A stretch of 64,000 nucleotides of DNA from Nitrospirillum iridis (lineage in GTDB: Bacteria; Pseudomonadota; Alphaproteobacteria; Azospirillales; Azospirillaceae), in the NCBI RefSeq assembly GCF_014205765.1, contig NZ_JACIIZ010000004.1, positions 186,001-250,000 of the forward strand, in the 5' to 3' direction. Shown here piece by piece: positions 1 to 8,481 of this stretch. Position 1 is the first letter of the stretch. Each line of letters starts with the position of its first letter. Below the pieces are notes generated by a model, which saw nothing but the letters and a program-made list of their open reading frames with translations, was not told where the DNA came from and searched no databases. The position numbers and the translations under genes were made by a program.

Positions 1-260
1 GATCGCCGCTGTTCGACCGGGTGGACGTGACGGTGGGGGATGGCCGGACCTTGACCATCGAGGCGCCGGGCAACGGGCCGGGCAGTCCCTACATCCAGTC
101 CGTCACCTGGAACGGAAAGCCGTACACCCGCACCTGGATCAGCCATGCCGACCTGACGCGGGGGGGACGCCTGGTTTTCGTCATGGGGGACAAGCCGAAC
201 CCCCGTTTCGGCGCCGGCCGGGACGACCGGCCGCCGTCCTTCGACATGGCGCGGGCTTGA
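1..260 (+). CDS. GH92 alpha-mannosidase, C-terminal fragment
   Basis: This is the 3' end of a gene that begins left of the window; about 85 residues are visible in frame 3 before the TGA at 258-260. The residues EAPGNGPGSPYIQSVTWNG and the following WISHADL stretch are nearly identical to the C-terminus of the complete GH92 enzyme encoded at 29078-31411, so the assignment rests on direct paralogy inside the window. GH92 enzymes are calcium-dependent exo-alpha-mannosidases that act on N-glycan mannose. The catalytic part lies outside the window and cannot be checked. The gene reads toward the GH29 gene at 355 and ends 94 bases before it, so the locus continues to the left. Confidence 0.88.
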   Translation, partial: SPLFDRVDVTVGDGRTLTIEAPGNGPGSPYIQSVTWNGKPYTRTWISHADLTRGGRLVFVMGDKPNPRFGAGRDDRPPSFDMARA

Positions 261-297
261 GGCGCTTTTACCGTTTCGTCAGGCCCCCCGGCGTGGC

Positions 298-328
298 ATC
301 ATTAATTTAATTTGGTTTCATTAATGAT
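298..328. promoter_or_regulatory. Operator-like inverted repeat upstream of GH29
   Basis: Nine-base arms ATCATTAAT (298-306) and ATTAATGAT (320-328) are perfect inverse complements around an AT-rich 13-base centre. The interior reads AATTTGGTTTCATTAAT, which closely matches a site between nagP and the TonB receptor (11898-11914 on the other strand). It lies just before the ribosome binding site of the GH29 gene. A binding site for the ROK repressor of this locus is inferred, not shown. Confidence 0.5.
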
Positions 329-354
329 AAGCCATGGTCGTGGGAGGCCTGTCG

Positions 355-2502
355 ATGTCCCGTATTTCCTTGCCGTCGCGCCGTGCCGTCCTGGCGACCG
401 GGGCGGTTTCCAGCGTGGTGTCCCTGGCTGGGAAGGGCGCCTGGGCGGGGGCAGCCGCGCCGGCACCCTGGGGGGCGGTTCCCACGGCGCGGCAGCTGGC
501 CTGGCACGAGATGGCGGCCTACGCCTTCATCCACTTCAGCATCAACACCTTCACCGACCGCGAGTGGGGGTATGGTGATGAATCGCCGGCCTTGTTCAAT
601 CCCACCGACTTCAGCGCCGACCAGATCGCGGGCGCGGCCAAGGCCGCCGGCCTCACCGGCCTGATCCTGACCGCCAAGCACCACGACGGCTTCTGCCTTT
701 GGCCCAGCCGCCATACCGATCATTGCATCCGCAACAGTCCCTACAAGGGGGGCCAAGGTGACATCGTCGCCGAAATGGCGGACGCTTGCCGGCGGGCAGG
801 CCTGAGGTTCGGCATCTATCTTTCGCCCTGGGACCGCAATCACGCGGAATACGGCCGGCCCGCCTACATCACCTATTACCGCAACCAGCTGCGCGAGCTG
901 CTGACCGGTTATGGCCCCTTGTTCGAGATGTGGTTCGACGGAGCCAACGGCGGCGACGGCTATTACGGCGGGGCCCGGGAAAAGCGCTCCATCGATGCCG
1001 AGACCTACTACGACTGGACCAACACCTGGGCCCTGATCCGGCAATACCAGCCGGATGCCGTCATCTGGGGCAACTGGGGCCGAGACGCCCATGGGCCGTG
1101 GGGGGCTGATGCGCGCTGGGTCGGGAACGAGGAAGGCTATGCCGGCGATCCCTGCTGGGCCACGGTTGGTGACGATGCCTATACCCAGGAGATCGGTGAA
1201 CACGGCCGGCGCGGCGGGGCGCATTGGCGCCCGGCGGAGGTCGATGTCTCCCTGCGTCCGGGCTGGTTCTGGCACGCGCGGGAGGATGCGGACGTCAAGC
1301 CGGTCGGCCGGCTGGTTCGGCTTTATTTCGAATCCGTGGGGCGGGGTGCCAACCTGATCCTGAACCTGCCGCCGGATCGGCGGGGCCGCATCCCCGACCA
1401 GGACGCCGCCATGCTGAAGGGGTGGGGCGATGTGCTGCGCGCCGCCTTTGGCACCGATCTGGCCCGGGGGGCGGTGGCGCGGGCCAGCGCCGTGCGCGGT
1501 GCCGGCTTCGGCCCTGAAAACGTCCTGGACGGGCGGAAGGACACCTATTGGTCGACGCCGGATGGCGCCCGCGCCGTGGACCTGACATTGGAATGGCCGG
1601 ACACCCGCACCTTCGACGTCGTCCGCCTGCGCGAACACCTGCCCTTAGGCCAACGTGTCGGTGGCTTCACTCTGGAGATTTGGGAGCCGGGGCGGGAGAC
1701 CTGGCGGGAAGTGGCCCGCCATACCGCCATCGGCAGCCAGCGCCTGGTGCGCTTGCCGGCGCCGGTCAGCGCGACGCGGCTGCGCCTGCGCATCCTGGAC
1801 GCCGACGCGTGCCCCGCCCTGCGTGAGATGGCCGTGTTCCGCCTGCCGGATCTGGTGGAGGAGCCCACGATCCACCGCGACCGCAAGGGCATGGTGACCC
1901 TGTCCAGCGACGTGTCCGGCGCCGTCCTGCGTTACACCATCGATGGCGGCGCGCCCACGCCATCCTCCCCGGTTTACCAGTCCCCCTTCGCGCTGCCCGA
2001 CGGCGGCGTGGTCCAAGCCCTGGCCTATCTGCCGCGCACGGGCATCGCCAGCGCCGTGGTCACGCGCGCGTTCGATGTCTCCAAGACGGAATGGCGGGTG
2101 GTTTCCGCGACGGCGCCGGGAGCGGAGGCCGTCATTGACGAGGATCCGGGCAGTGTGTGGACCACCAGCGGCCGGGCCTTGCCCCATGCCGTCGTCGTGG
2201 ATCTGGGCGCCGTGCACCCGCTGAAGGGTGTGACCCTGCTGCCGGCCGGCCAGCACGCCACGGTCCAGCGCGCGGCGGGCGTGGGCGCGCCCGGCGATTA
2301 TCGCATCCAGGTCAGTGCCGATGGTCAGGCGTGGGGGCCGGCGGTGACGGGGGAGTTCGCCAACATCGCCGCCAATGTGGGGGAGCAGCGGGTGATGTTC
2401 CCCGATGTCCGGGCCGCGCGCTTCGTGCGTCTGGAAATCAGCCGTGCCGCTGGTGGCGAGGGGCATATCGCCTTCGCCGAAATCGGGGTGGTGACCCGCT
2501 GA
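355..2502 (+). CDS. Alpha-L-fucosidase, GH29, with C-terminal binding domains
   Basis: A 715-residue exported GH29 enzyme predicted to release L-fucose from glycans. The catalytic domain covers about residues 30-370 with the family pattern KHHDGFCLWPS and the nucleophile region EMWFDGA, where the Asp is residue 195. After it come an F5/8-type (CBM32-like) domain (about 375-495), a chitobiase-type C-terminal beta domain (about 505-567, YTIDGGAPTPSSPVY) and a second F5/8-type domain (about 585-715). The N-terminus has a twin-arginine signal (SRRAVLATG) and a hydrophobic stretch ending in GAWA. I chose the ATG at 355 because GGGAGG lies seven bases before it; an ATG at 334 in the same frame has no such site. 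It converges with the gene ending at 2525. Confidence 0.9.
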   Translation: MSRISLPSRRAVLATGAVSSVVSLAGKGAWAGAAAPAPWGAVPTARQLAWHEMAAYAFIHFSINTFTDREWGYGDESPALFNPTDFSADQIAGAAKAAGLTGLILTAKHHDGFCLWPSRHTDHCIRNSPYKGGQGDIVAEMADACRRAGLRFGIYLSPWDRNHAEYGRPAYITYYRNQLRELLTGYGPLFEMWFDGANGGDGYYGGAREKRSIDAETYYDWTNTWALIRQYQPDAVIWGNWGRDAHGPWGADARWVGNEEGYAGDPCWATVGDDAYTQEIGEHGRRGGAHWRPAEVDVSLRPGWFWHAREDADVKPVGRLVRLYFESVGRGANLILNLPPDRRGRIPDQDAAMLKGWGDVLRAAFGTDLARGAVARASAVRGAGFGPENVLDGRKDTYWSTPDGARAVDLTLEWPDTRTFDVVRLREHLPLGQRVGGFTLEIWEPGRETWREVARHTAIGSQRLVRLPAPVSATRLRLRILDADACPALREMAVFRLPDLVEEPTIHRDRKGMVTLSSDVSGAVLRYTIDGGAPTPSSPVYQSPFALPDGGVVQALAYLPRTGIASAVVTRAFDVSKTEWRVVSATAPGAEAVIDEDPGSVWTTSGRALPHAVVVDLGAVHPLKGVTLLPAGQHATVQRAAGVGAPGDYRIQVSADGQAWGPAVTGEFANIAANVGEQRVMFPDVRAARFVRLEISRAAGGEGHIAFAEIGVVTR

Positions 2503-2524
2503 GGGGGCGGGGCCACCAGGGGAG

Positions 2525-4891
2525 TCACGGCTGGGGGATCAGCCAGGCCTCGGCCACCTGATGTCCCCGGCCACTTCCGCCCAGCCCGGGGGGGCGCGTC
2601 CACTCCAGGTCCAGCTGGCCATCGCGGATGGCGCCGACCGGGATGTTGAACTCCAAGGTCGCCGGGTTGTTGGGCCGGGGCAGGGCGGCATGGATTTCCA
2701 CCCCGGTCCCGGCCTTCAGCCGCATGGGCAGGGCATAATCCTCCCCGGCATAGGTCACGCGCAGGGTATAGCGGCGGCCGGGATCAAGGTGGCGATAACG
2801 CAGGTGGATGGGCCGCTCATACAGGGTTTCGGCATAGGTGATCCAGGACAGGCGCCAGCCGTCATCCGGGGTGCGGTCGGCGATGCCATCGATGGCGCTG
2901 GCGTATAATTCCGGATCACGGTCGAACCCCGCTCCCCGGACCAGGTGCGGTTCGCGCCGGGGATCACCCAGGTCGTCGTACAAGGTGCCCGGCGCCGGTT
3001 GCGTCCAGGCGACGATGTCCGCCAGGTCCCGCTGCCGCGTGGCCTCGTCGGGCTGGCGCGCGATGTCGGCGAACCGCCGGGTCAGCCAGACGCGGTCATT
3101 CAGGCTGGTGTCCACCCTGTCCAGGTTGGCACCCCGCTCGATGCCCGAGGCGCCGTAGAGCGGGACGCTGAGTTGCAGGCCAACATGGGTCCACAGGCGG
3201 TGGGCGAGATCGAACAGCTGGTCGCGCAGGCGCGCAGTCTCCGCGTCGTCGGGCTGGGACAGGGCGGCTGTGGCGGCGGCCATGGCGTCGTGACTGCCCT
3301 GGACGGGCGCCTGGGTCAAGGCGGCCATGGCGTCCGTCTGGCGACCCGCTTCCGCTCCCGCCCGTGCGCGGGCGTAGGCATCATAGGTGGCGCGATAGAG
3401 CAGCGACTCGAAACGCCAATTGTCCTTCAACGCGGGCTCAGTCGCCAGGGCCTGGAAACCCTGCAGCGTGGCGTTGATGCCGGTGTTTTCCGCGATCGGA
3501 CCCGTCCAGTTGCGTTCCAACGCCGGGATCAGGGCCGCCAGCCGGTCGTCGGGGCCACCACCCATGAAATAGCGGGCATAGTCGCGCAGCGTCTCCTCCG
3601 GCCGGGTGGCGGGCGACCATCCCAGCCGTGTCCACAGCACCTTGTTGACGTCGTCGTTCACCCCCTCCGAATAGGTCATGAAACCGGTGGTCAGGCCGGC
3701 AAGGCGGTTGAAGATGAGCGTCTGGTCCCGGGGGCGGGGATTGATCGGCTCCCGCCCCTCCAGCAGGGCGAAGACGGGATCGAATTCGGGCACCGGGAAC
3801 TGGGCGTGCAGGGTGTGGCCGATGTCGGGATAGAACTGGATGGGGTAGCGGCGGGGGATGCGGGCGCGTTGCACCGGCAGCGGGTCGCGCGATTGCGGCC
3901 CGAAGAACACCCCGGTCAGCCAGGCGGGGCGCCTGCTCAGCAGGCGGTAGAAATCTTCATAGAACGCTTGGTCGAAACCCTGGGCCGATACCCACAGCTG
4001 GGCTCCGGGGTGGTAGCGCCGCAGGATGTTGGCCTGTCGCTCCAGCAGGGGGAACAGCAGGTTCGGCGGCGTATGCCCCGGGTCGCCGCCCGGCACGTAC
4101 AGCGCGTGGATGTGGGGGAAGCGCTTTACCAGATCCTCGAACGCCGCCAGTTCCGCCGCCACCGTGGCCGGGTCCGCGTAGTCCTTGCGCATTTCGGGAT
4201 AGTACAGGTCGCAGTCCAGGCCATACTTGTCCAGCAGCTGGGCGATGCCCAGGACCGTGTCCAGGGCGGGGGCCGGGAATAGCGGGCTGGTGGGTTCGTC
4301 ATCCGAATCGGGGGCGATCAGTTGGATGGCGTTGGCGCCGAACACGGCCAGGTCGCGGATCTGCTGTTCGAACTGGGCCAGCGTCCAGGCGTCGTACGTG
4401 TTGTTCTTGAAGCGATAGCCGATCTGATGGCCACGCTCCGCCTGTGCCGGGCTGGTGGACAGGTTCAGGGGCTGGTCCAGGACGACGCGGCCCGGGGCCA
4501 TCGCCAGCGTGCGCAGAACGTGGCCGATGCCGAACAGCACGCCCCGGTGGTCGTTGCCCGCGATCACCAGCGTGGCCTGATTTCCCCGCCGTTCGGTTCT
4601 AAGGCTATACCCCTCCGGCTTTTTCGCGCCGGTGGCGTGGGTGATGACGATGCGGACCTTGGCTTGGCCGGCCGCCGGGACCAGCGGCCAGCTGACGCCG
4701 GTGCGCTTGCTCACCTCGTCCACCAGCATGTCGACGGCGGCCTTCTCAGGCCCGGCGGCATCGGGCGCGACGACGACGGCGGCTGTCAGATCCAAGGCGG
4801 GCAGGGGGGAAGCTGCGTCGGCGAAAGGCGCCGCGCCGCCGATGGCCAGGGTGGCCAGCAGCACGGCGGCCCAATGCCGGCTGGTGGGCAT
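2525..4891 (-). CDS. Secreted glycoside-hydrolase-like protein, family unassigned
   Basis: A 788-residue protein with a clear Sec signal (hydrophobic AAVLLATLAIGG, then AAPFADAA). Residues about 30-150 look like the small alpha/beta domain that precedes the barrel in GH20, GH67 and GH84 enzymes (VDMLVDEVSKRTG, LVIAGNDHRGVLFGIGHVLR). A barrel-like region follows (LAVFGANAIQLIA, CDLYYPEMRKDY, HALYVPGGDPGHTPP), then a helical part and a beta-rich C-terminus. I cannot place it in a numbered GH family or name its catalytic residues. The ATG at 4891 overlaps the stop of the upstream kinase as TAATG, which argues for translational coupling and against the ATG at 4909. Its neighbours suggest it cuts a host-glycan bond. 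Confidence 0.6.
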   Translation of the reverse strand: MPTSRHWAAVLLATLAIGGAAPFADAASPLPALDLTAAVVVAPDAAGPEKAAVDMLVDEVSKRTGVSWPLVPAAGQAKVRIVITHATGAKKPEGYSLRTERRGNQATLVIAGNDHRGVLFGIGHVLRTLAMAPGRVVLDQPLNLSTSPAQAERGHQIGYRFKNNTYDAWTLAQFEQQIRDLAVFGANAIQLIAPDSDDEPTSPLFPAPALDTVLGIAQLLDKYGLDCDLYYPEMRKDYADPATVAAELAAFEDLVKRFPHIHALYVPGGDPGHTPPNLLFPLLERQANILRRYHPGAQLWVSAQGFDQAFYEDFYRLLSRRPAWLTGVFFGPQSRDPLPVQRARIPRRYPIQFYPDIGHTLHAQFPVPEFDPVFALLEGREPINPRPRDQTLIFNRLAGLTTGFMTYSEGVNDDVNKVLWTRLGWSPATRPEETLRDYARYFMGGGPDDRLAALIPALERNWTGPIAENTGINATLQGFQALATEPALKDNWRFESLLYRATYDAYARARAGAEAGRQTDAMAALTQAPVQGSHDAMAAATAALSQPDDAETARLRDQLFDLAHRLWTHVGLQLSVPLYGASGIERGANLDRVDTSLNDRVWLTRRFADIARQPDEATRQRDLADIVAWTQPAPGTLYDDLGDPRREPHLVRGAGFDRDPELYASAIDGIADRTPDDGWRLSWITYAETLYERPIHLRYRHLDPGRRYTLRVTYAGEDYALPMRLKAGTGVEIHAALPRPNNPATLEFNIPVGAIRDGQLDLEWTRPPGLGGSGRGHQVAEAWLIPQP

Positions 4892-5793
4892 TACCGGGTG
4901 CGTTCCCACAGGCGGGCCGCACCCCGCACGCCGGAGGAATCACCCCAGCGCGCCGGGACCAGCTTCGCCTCCCAGACGTCGGTGAACATGTAGGGGCGGA
5001 TGGCGGCGGGCAGGCGGTCGTAGATCTCGGACACGTTGGACAGACCGCCGCCGAAGACGAAAACGTCAGGGTCGACGATGTTGCTCACCAGCGCCAGCCC
5101 ACGTCCCAGACGGTCGATGAACCGCTCGAAAGCGGCGACGGCTTCCGCCTCACCCCGGCGCATGCTCTGGATGATGGTTTCCGCATCCAGCGCGCGACCG
5201 GTGACAACCTTGAATTCCCGGCTGAGGCCGGTGCCCGACACCCATGTCTCCAGACAGCCCTTCTTGCCGCACCAGCAGTCGGGGGCCGGCATCTCATCCG
5301 CCTTGGGCCAGGGCAACGAGACGTGGCCCAACTCACCGGCAAGCCCGTTGGCGCCCTCGACCAGGCGGCCGTCGATGACCAGGCCGCTGCCGCAGCCGGT
5401 GCCCAGGATGACGGCGAAGGCGGTGTGCGCCCCGGCCGCGGCACCGTCCACCGCCTCGGACAAGGCCAGGCAATTGGCATCGTTGGCGACCCTGACCTCA
5501 CGACCCAGCGCCGCGCTGATGTCGCTGTGGAAGACACGGCCGTTCAGCCAGACCGAATTGGCGTTGCGCATCAATCCGGTTTGCGGGGAGATGGAGCCCG
5601 GGACCCCGATGCCCACCGTTCCCTGCGTTCCCGCCTCAGCCTCCACCCGGTGGATAAGGCGGCAGATGGTGGCAAGGGCAGCGTCATAGCTGCCTGGATT
5701 GGGTTCGCGCAGCCGTGACAGGAAACGGCCATTGAGATCCAGGGCAGCGGCCTCAATCTTCGTGCCGCCAAAGTCGACCCCGATTTGAATCAT
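4891..5793 (-). CDS. ROK-family sugar kinase (fructokinase/mannokinase-like)
   Basis: A 300-residue cytoplasmic ROK kinase that phosphorylates a hexose with ATP. Visible motifs are the N-terminal phosphate loop GVDFGGTK, the central GTGCGSGLVIDG and GELGH segments, and the intact zinc motif CWCGKKGCLE. These fit the bacterial fructokinase/mannokinase/glucokinase group. Because the locus encodes many alpha-mannosidases and a beta-mannosidase, mannose is a likely substrate, though GlcNAc is possible. I start at the ATG at 5793 because GAGGG sits about seven bases upstream; an ATG at 5811 lacks this. The gene is followed without a gap by the unassigned hydrolase and preceded by a 133-base region rich in inverted repeats. 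Confidence 0.85.
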   Translation of the reverse strand: MIQIGVDFGGTKIEAAALDLNGRFLSRLREPNPGSYDAALATICRLIHRVEAEAGTQGTVGIGVPGSISPQTGLMRNANSVWLNGRVFHSDISAALGREVRVANDANCLALSEAVDGAAAGAHTAFAVILGTGCGSGLVIDGRLVEGANGLAGELGHVSLPWPKADEMPAPDCWCGKKGCLETWVSGTGLSREFKVVTGRALDAETIIQSMRRGEAEAVAAFERFIDRLGRGLALVSNIVDPDVFVFGGGLSNVSEIYDRLPAAIRPYMFTDVWEAKLVPARWGDSSGVRGAARLWERTR

Positions 5794-5873
5794 GCGTGCG
5801 CCCTCGTGCAAGCCGGCTGGAAATACATGGCGGGCGGTGATACGGCCCCGTGCCCCTGTTCCGGACCCATTGT

Positions 5874-5891
5874 TATGTTCATCGGAACATA
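5874..5891. promoter_or_regulatory. Perfect palindrome upstream of ROK kinase
   Basis: TATGTTC and GAACATA form perfect seven-base arms around the spacer ATCG. The site is about 80 bases upstream of the kinase ATG and inside the gap after the ROK regulator gene. It has the size and symmetry of a dimeric repressor or activator site and suggests that the kinase and hydrolase pair has its own promoter. Confidence 0.5.
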
Positions 5892-5925
5892 CTCATTAAA
5901 AAGGCAAAATGAAATAATTAATGAG
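5892..5925. promoter_or_regulatory. AT-rich inverted repeat CTCATTAA...TTAATGAG
   Basis: Eight-base arms at 5892-5899 and 5918-5925 flank an AT-rich 18-base centre containing AAAATGAAATAA. The arms share TCATTAA/TTAATGA with the repeat at 298-328, so it may be another site for the same regulator. It directly follows the stop of the ROK regulator and abuts the palindrome at 5874-5891. Confidence 0.4.
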
Positions 5926-5926
5926 A

Positions 5927-7150
5927 TCACTCGGCCGCTGTTTTCATCAGCGTCGTCCTGGTTGGCAGCAGCCGGTCGGTGAACGGCAGCAGGGCTGCGC
6001 CTATCGCCGGAGCGTCGGTGGAGGTGGCCGCCCGATGGACGGGGACAATGACTGGAACAGTGCCTGAATGCGCCCACAGCCGGTCGTTGATCATCTGCGC
6101 CAGTCGGTCAATGAGAGGGGCCGGGAGGCGACCGCCGAAAAACACCGCTTCCGGGTTGATCAAGCAACTGACGGCCAAAATGGGGGTGGTCAGCAGTTCG
6201 GCCGCCAGGTCCAGCCAGTCGTTCAGCAACTGCTGGCCGACGCCGTCCAAATCCAGCAGCTGTTCGGGCCGGGTGACGGGCCGCCCACGGGCGGCCATGA
6301 AGGCATAGAGCGCGGATAGTGAAACCGCCTCTTCCAAGGTGCTGGCCGATGTGCGGGGGGAGATGATGGGCAGAAACCCCAGTTCACCGCTCCGCCCGTG
6401 GGCGCCGCGGAAATACTGGCCGTCGATCACCATGCCGCCGCCCAGTCCCTGGTTTATCAGCACATAGAAGAAGCTGGGATCCCGCAGGCCGTAGCCGAAC
6501 TGAAGTTCCCCCAGGGCGGCCGCGGCCGCGTCGTTTTCCATGAAAACGGGAAGGGAAACGCTGGCCGTGAACAGGCCGGGGATATCCGTCGTGCTCCAGA
6601 CATCAAAGCTTTTCGGCCGGTTCGGCAGGTTCACCTGGCCCAGGTCATCGGGAAGCGCCACCCCGACACCGATGATGCGCCGGGGGGGGAACAGCTGGCT
6701 GCGCGCCAACTCATCCATTTGGGCCTTGAAGAAGGCATTGACGGCGGCGGGCAGGGGAAAGTCGACTTCCAGGACGGCGCGATGGCGCACCTGGCCCAGC
6801 AGGTCCAGAACCACCAGGGTGACGTGGTCGCGGTCCACGTTGACGCCGATGGCGAAACAGCCATCCGGGTTGATCGCCAGGCGCATGGCCGGCTGGCCCC
6901 GCGTGCCGTGCAACAGTCCGACCTCCCGGATGAGATCGTCGTTCAGCAGGCGTCGGGTGATGTTGGCGATGGCCGGCGGGGTCAATCCGGTGATTCGGCC
7001 CAAATCCGCCCGGGTCAGGGGGCCGCTGACCCGGATGGCCTGTAGCATGACCCGCTGATTGTGATCGCCCGCCCGCTCCAGGTTGGTGCCGGAAAGGCTG
7101 GCCCCCAGGGTTGGATGAAGCTCGGGCTGCTGACTGAAGGGCGGCTGCAT
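5927..7150 (-). CDS. ROK-family transcriptional regulator (NagC-like)
   Basis: A 407-residue repressor-type ROK protein. Residues about 30-90 form a winged helix-turn-helix (LTRADLGRITGLTPPAIANITRRLL), and the rest is a ROK sugar-binding domain (GQGLGGGMV-like core, GAHGRSGELG). The zinc motif CxCGxxGCxE of ROK kinases is absent; the matching segment reads GELGFLPIISPRTS, in keeping with a sensor rather than an enzyme, although NagC itself keeps zinc cysteines. The ATG at 7150 is preferred; the frame can extend to a TTG at 7171. It lies between nagA and the ROK kinase in the same direction and is the likely local regulator, probably responding to a GlcNAc or mannose derivative. Confidence 0.85.
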   Translation of the reverse strand: MQPPFSQQPELHPTLGASLSGTNLERAGDHNQRVMLQAIRVSGPLTRADLGRITGLTPPAIANITRRLLNDDLIREVGLLHGTRGQPAMRLAINPDGCFAIGVNVDRDHVTLVVLDLLGQVRHRAVLEVDFPLPAAVNAFFKAQMDELARSQLFPPRRIIGVGVALPDDLGQVNLPNRPKSFDVWSTTDIPGLFTASVSLPVFMENDAAAAALGELQFGYGLRDPSFFYVLINQGLGGGMVIDGQYFRGAHGRSGELGFLPIISPRTSASTLEEAVSLSALYAFMAARGRPVTRPEQLLDLDGVGQQLLNDWLDLAAELLTTPILAVSCLINPEAVFFGGRLPAPLIDRLAQMINDRLWAHSGTVPVIVPVHRAATSTDAPAIGAALLPFTDRLLPTRTTLMKTAAE

Positions 7151-7165
7151 CCGGCCGAATTCCCT

Positions 7166-7178
7166 TTTCAATTTGAAA
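7166..7178. promoter_or_regulatory. Odd palindrome TTTCAATTTGAAA before ROK regulator
   Basis: TTTCAA and TTGAAA flank a single T, 16 bases upstream of the regulator ATG. The AATTTG core is shared with the sites at 298-328 and 11898-11914, so autoregulation is plausible. The match beyond the core is weak. Confidence 0.35.
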
Positions 7179-7310
7179 TTTTTATTCGCTCCGCATGATG
7201 AGACACCGTTGTCAGAGACTCAACGACACATTTGCGCCTGGGCAAAGAAAGTCGCTTGCGCAGTCGCGATGAACGGTTGTGGCGCCCTCGGGGCTGCTAG
7301 CGGAGGCCCC

Positions 7311-8480
7311 TCAGACGGGCCCTCCGCCATCGCGTTGACCGGTGACCCAGGTGCCAAGGACATGCAGATTCGCGTCCAGCAGCACCAGATCGGCCTGGAA
7401 GCCCGCCGCCAACTGGCCGAGGCGCCCATCCAGTCCCAGGAAGCGCGCGGGATAGAGTGACGCCATGCGCAATGCCTCCTCCAGGTCCACGCCCAGGAGG
7501 CGCATGGTGTTGCGTACCGCCTGCGCCATATCGATGTCGGCGCCGGCCAGCACGCCGTCATCCGTCACCAACCGGCCATCGCGGCGGTGGATGCGGTTGC
7601 CGTACAGGGTGAAGCTGGTGGCGTCGGTGCCGGTGGGCGGCATGGCGTCGGTGACCAGCATCATCTTGCCCCGTGGCTTGGCGGCCAGGGCCAATGTCAG
7701 CAGGTCGGGATGCACGTGCACGCCGTCGACGATCAGGCCGCACCAGGCGTCCTTCGCGGCCATGGCGGCCAGGGCGATGCCCGGCGCCCGGTTGCCGATG
7801 GGTGGCATGGCGTTGAAGAGATGGGTGAAGCCCCTCAAGCCGGCGCGCAGCGCTGCCTGCGTGCGCTCCAGGCTGGCGGCGGAATGACCACCGGCCAAGA
7901 TCAGGCCGGCGCGCACCAGGCGGGCTATGTCGGCGTCCTCCACCTGCTCCGGCGCCAGGGTCAGCAGCACGCGGCCAAGATCGCCGAAATGACGGGGCAG
8001 CGCGGACAGCCGGTCCAGGTCCACGCCGTTGGGGCGGCGGATGTGGTTTTCGTTATGCACGCCGCGCCGCCCGGGACTGATGAACGGGCCTTCCATATGG
8101 ACGCCGATGACGCCGCCGCCTGGCACAGCGGCCGCTTCGGCGGCCGCCTCGGCGGCGGCCATCATGGTGTTGAGATCATCGGTGATGACGGTGGGCAGCA
8201 GCGCGGTGGTGCCGAAGCGACGGTGTGCCGCGGCGATGGCGAGCGCACCGGCGGCGGTGGGCGTGTCGTTGAACAGCACACCGCCGCCGCCGTTGACCTG
8301 GGTGTCGATGAAGCCGGGCGCCAGCAGGCTGCCCTCAGGCAGGGTCACCCGCGTCGCCCCCGCCACGGTGGCGACCGCCGGGACGATGTCCAGGATGTCG
8401 GGCCCGTTCAGCAACAGGGCGTGGTCGTCCAGCAGCATGTCGCCCGTGAACAGGCGGGCACCGGTCAAAAGGTGGCGCAT
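7311..8480 (-). CDS. nagA: N-acetylglucosamine-6-phosphate deacetylase
   Basis: A 389-residue cytoplasmic amidohydrolase that removes acetate from GlcNAc-6-phosphate to give glucosamine-6-phosphate. Family motifs are visible in order: PGFIDTQVNGGGG, HMEGPFISPGRRGVHNEN with the metal-binding Glu, AGGHSAAS and FTHLFNAMPP with the ligand His residues, and LVTDAMPPTG with the catalytic Asp. Length is normal for NagA. The ATG at 8480 follows the stop of the SIS gene by one base and GGAG lies about ten bases upstream, so it is in the operon nagP-kinase-SIS-nagA. It receives phosphorylated GlcNAc from the kinase two genes upstream. Confidence 0.95.
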   Translation of the reverse strand: MRHLLTGARLFTGDMLLDDHALLLNGPDILDIVPAVATVAGATRVTLPEGSLLAPGFIDTQVNGGGGVLFNDTPTAAGALAIAAAHRRFGTTALLPTVITDDLNTMMAAAEAAAEAAAVPGGGVIGVHMEGPFISPGRRGVHNENHIRRPNGVDLDRLSALPRHFGDLGRVLLTLAPEQVEDADIARLVRAGLILAGGHSAASLERTQAALRAGLRGFTHLFNAMPPIGNRAPGIALAAMAAKDAWCGLIVDGVHVHPDLLTLALAAKPRGKMMLVTDAMPPTGTDATSFTLYGNRIHRRDGRLVTDDGVLAGADIDMAQAVRNTMRLLGVDLEEALRMASLYPARFLGLDGRLGQLAAGFQADLVLLDANLHVLGTWVTGQRDGGGPV

Positions 8481-8481
8481 G

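Noticed and set aside
7151-7171. TTG at 7171 as start of the ROK regulator
   Set aside because: The ATG at 7150 is in the same frame and the added seven residues bring nothing; the region upstream looks like an operator instead.
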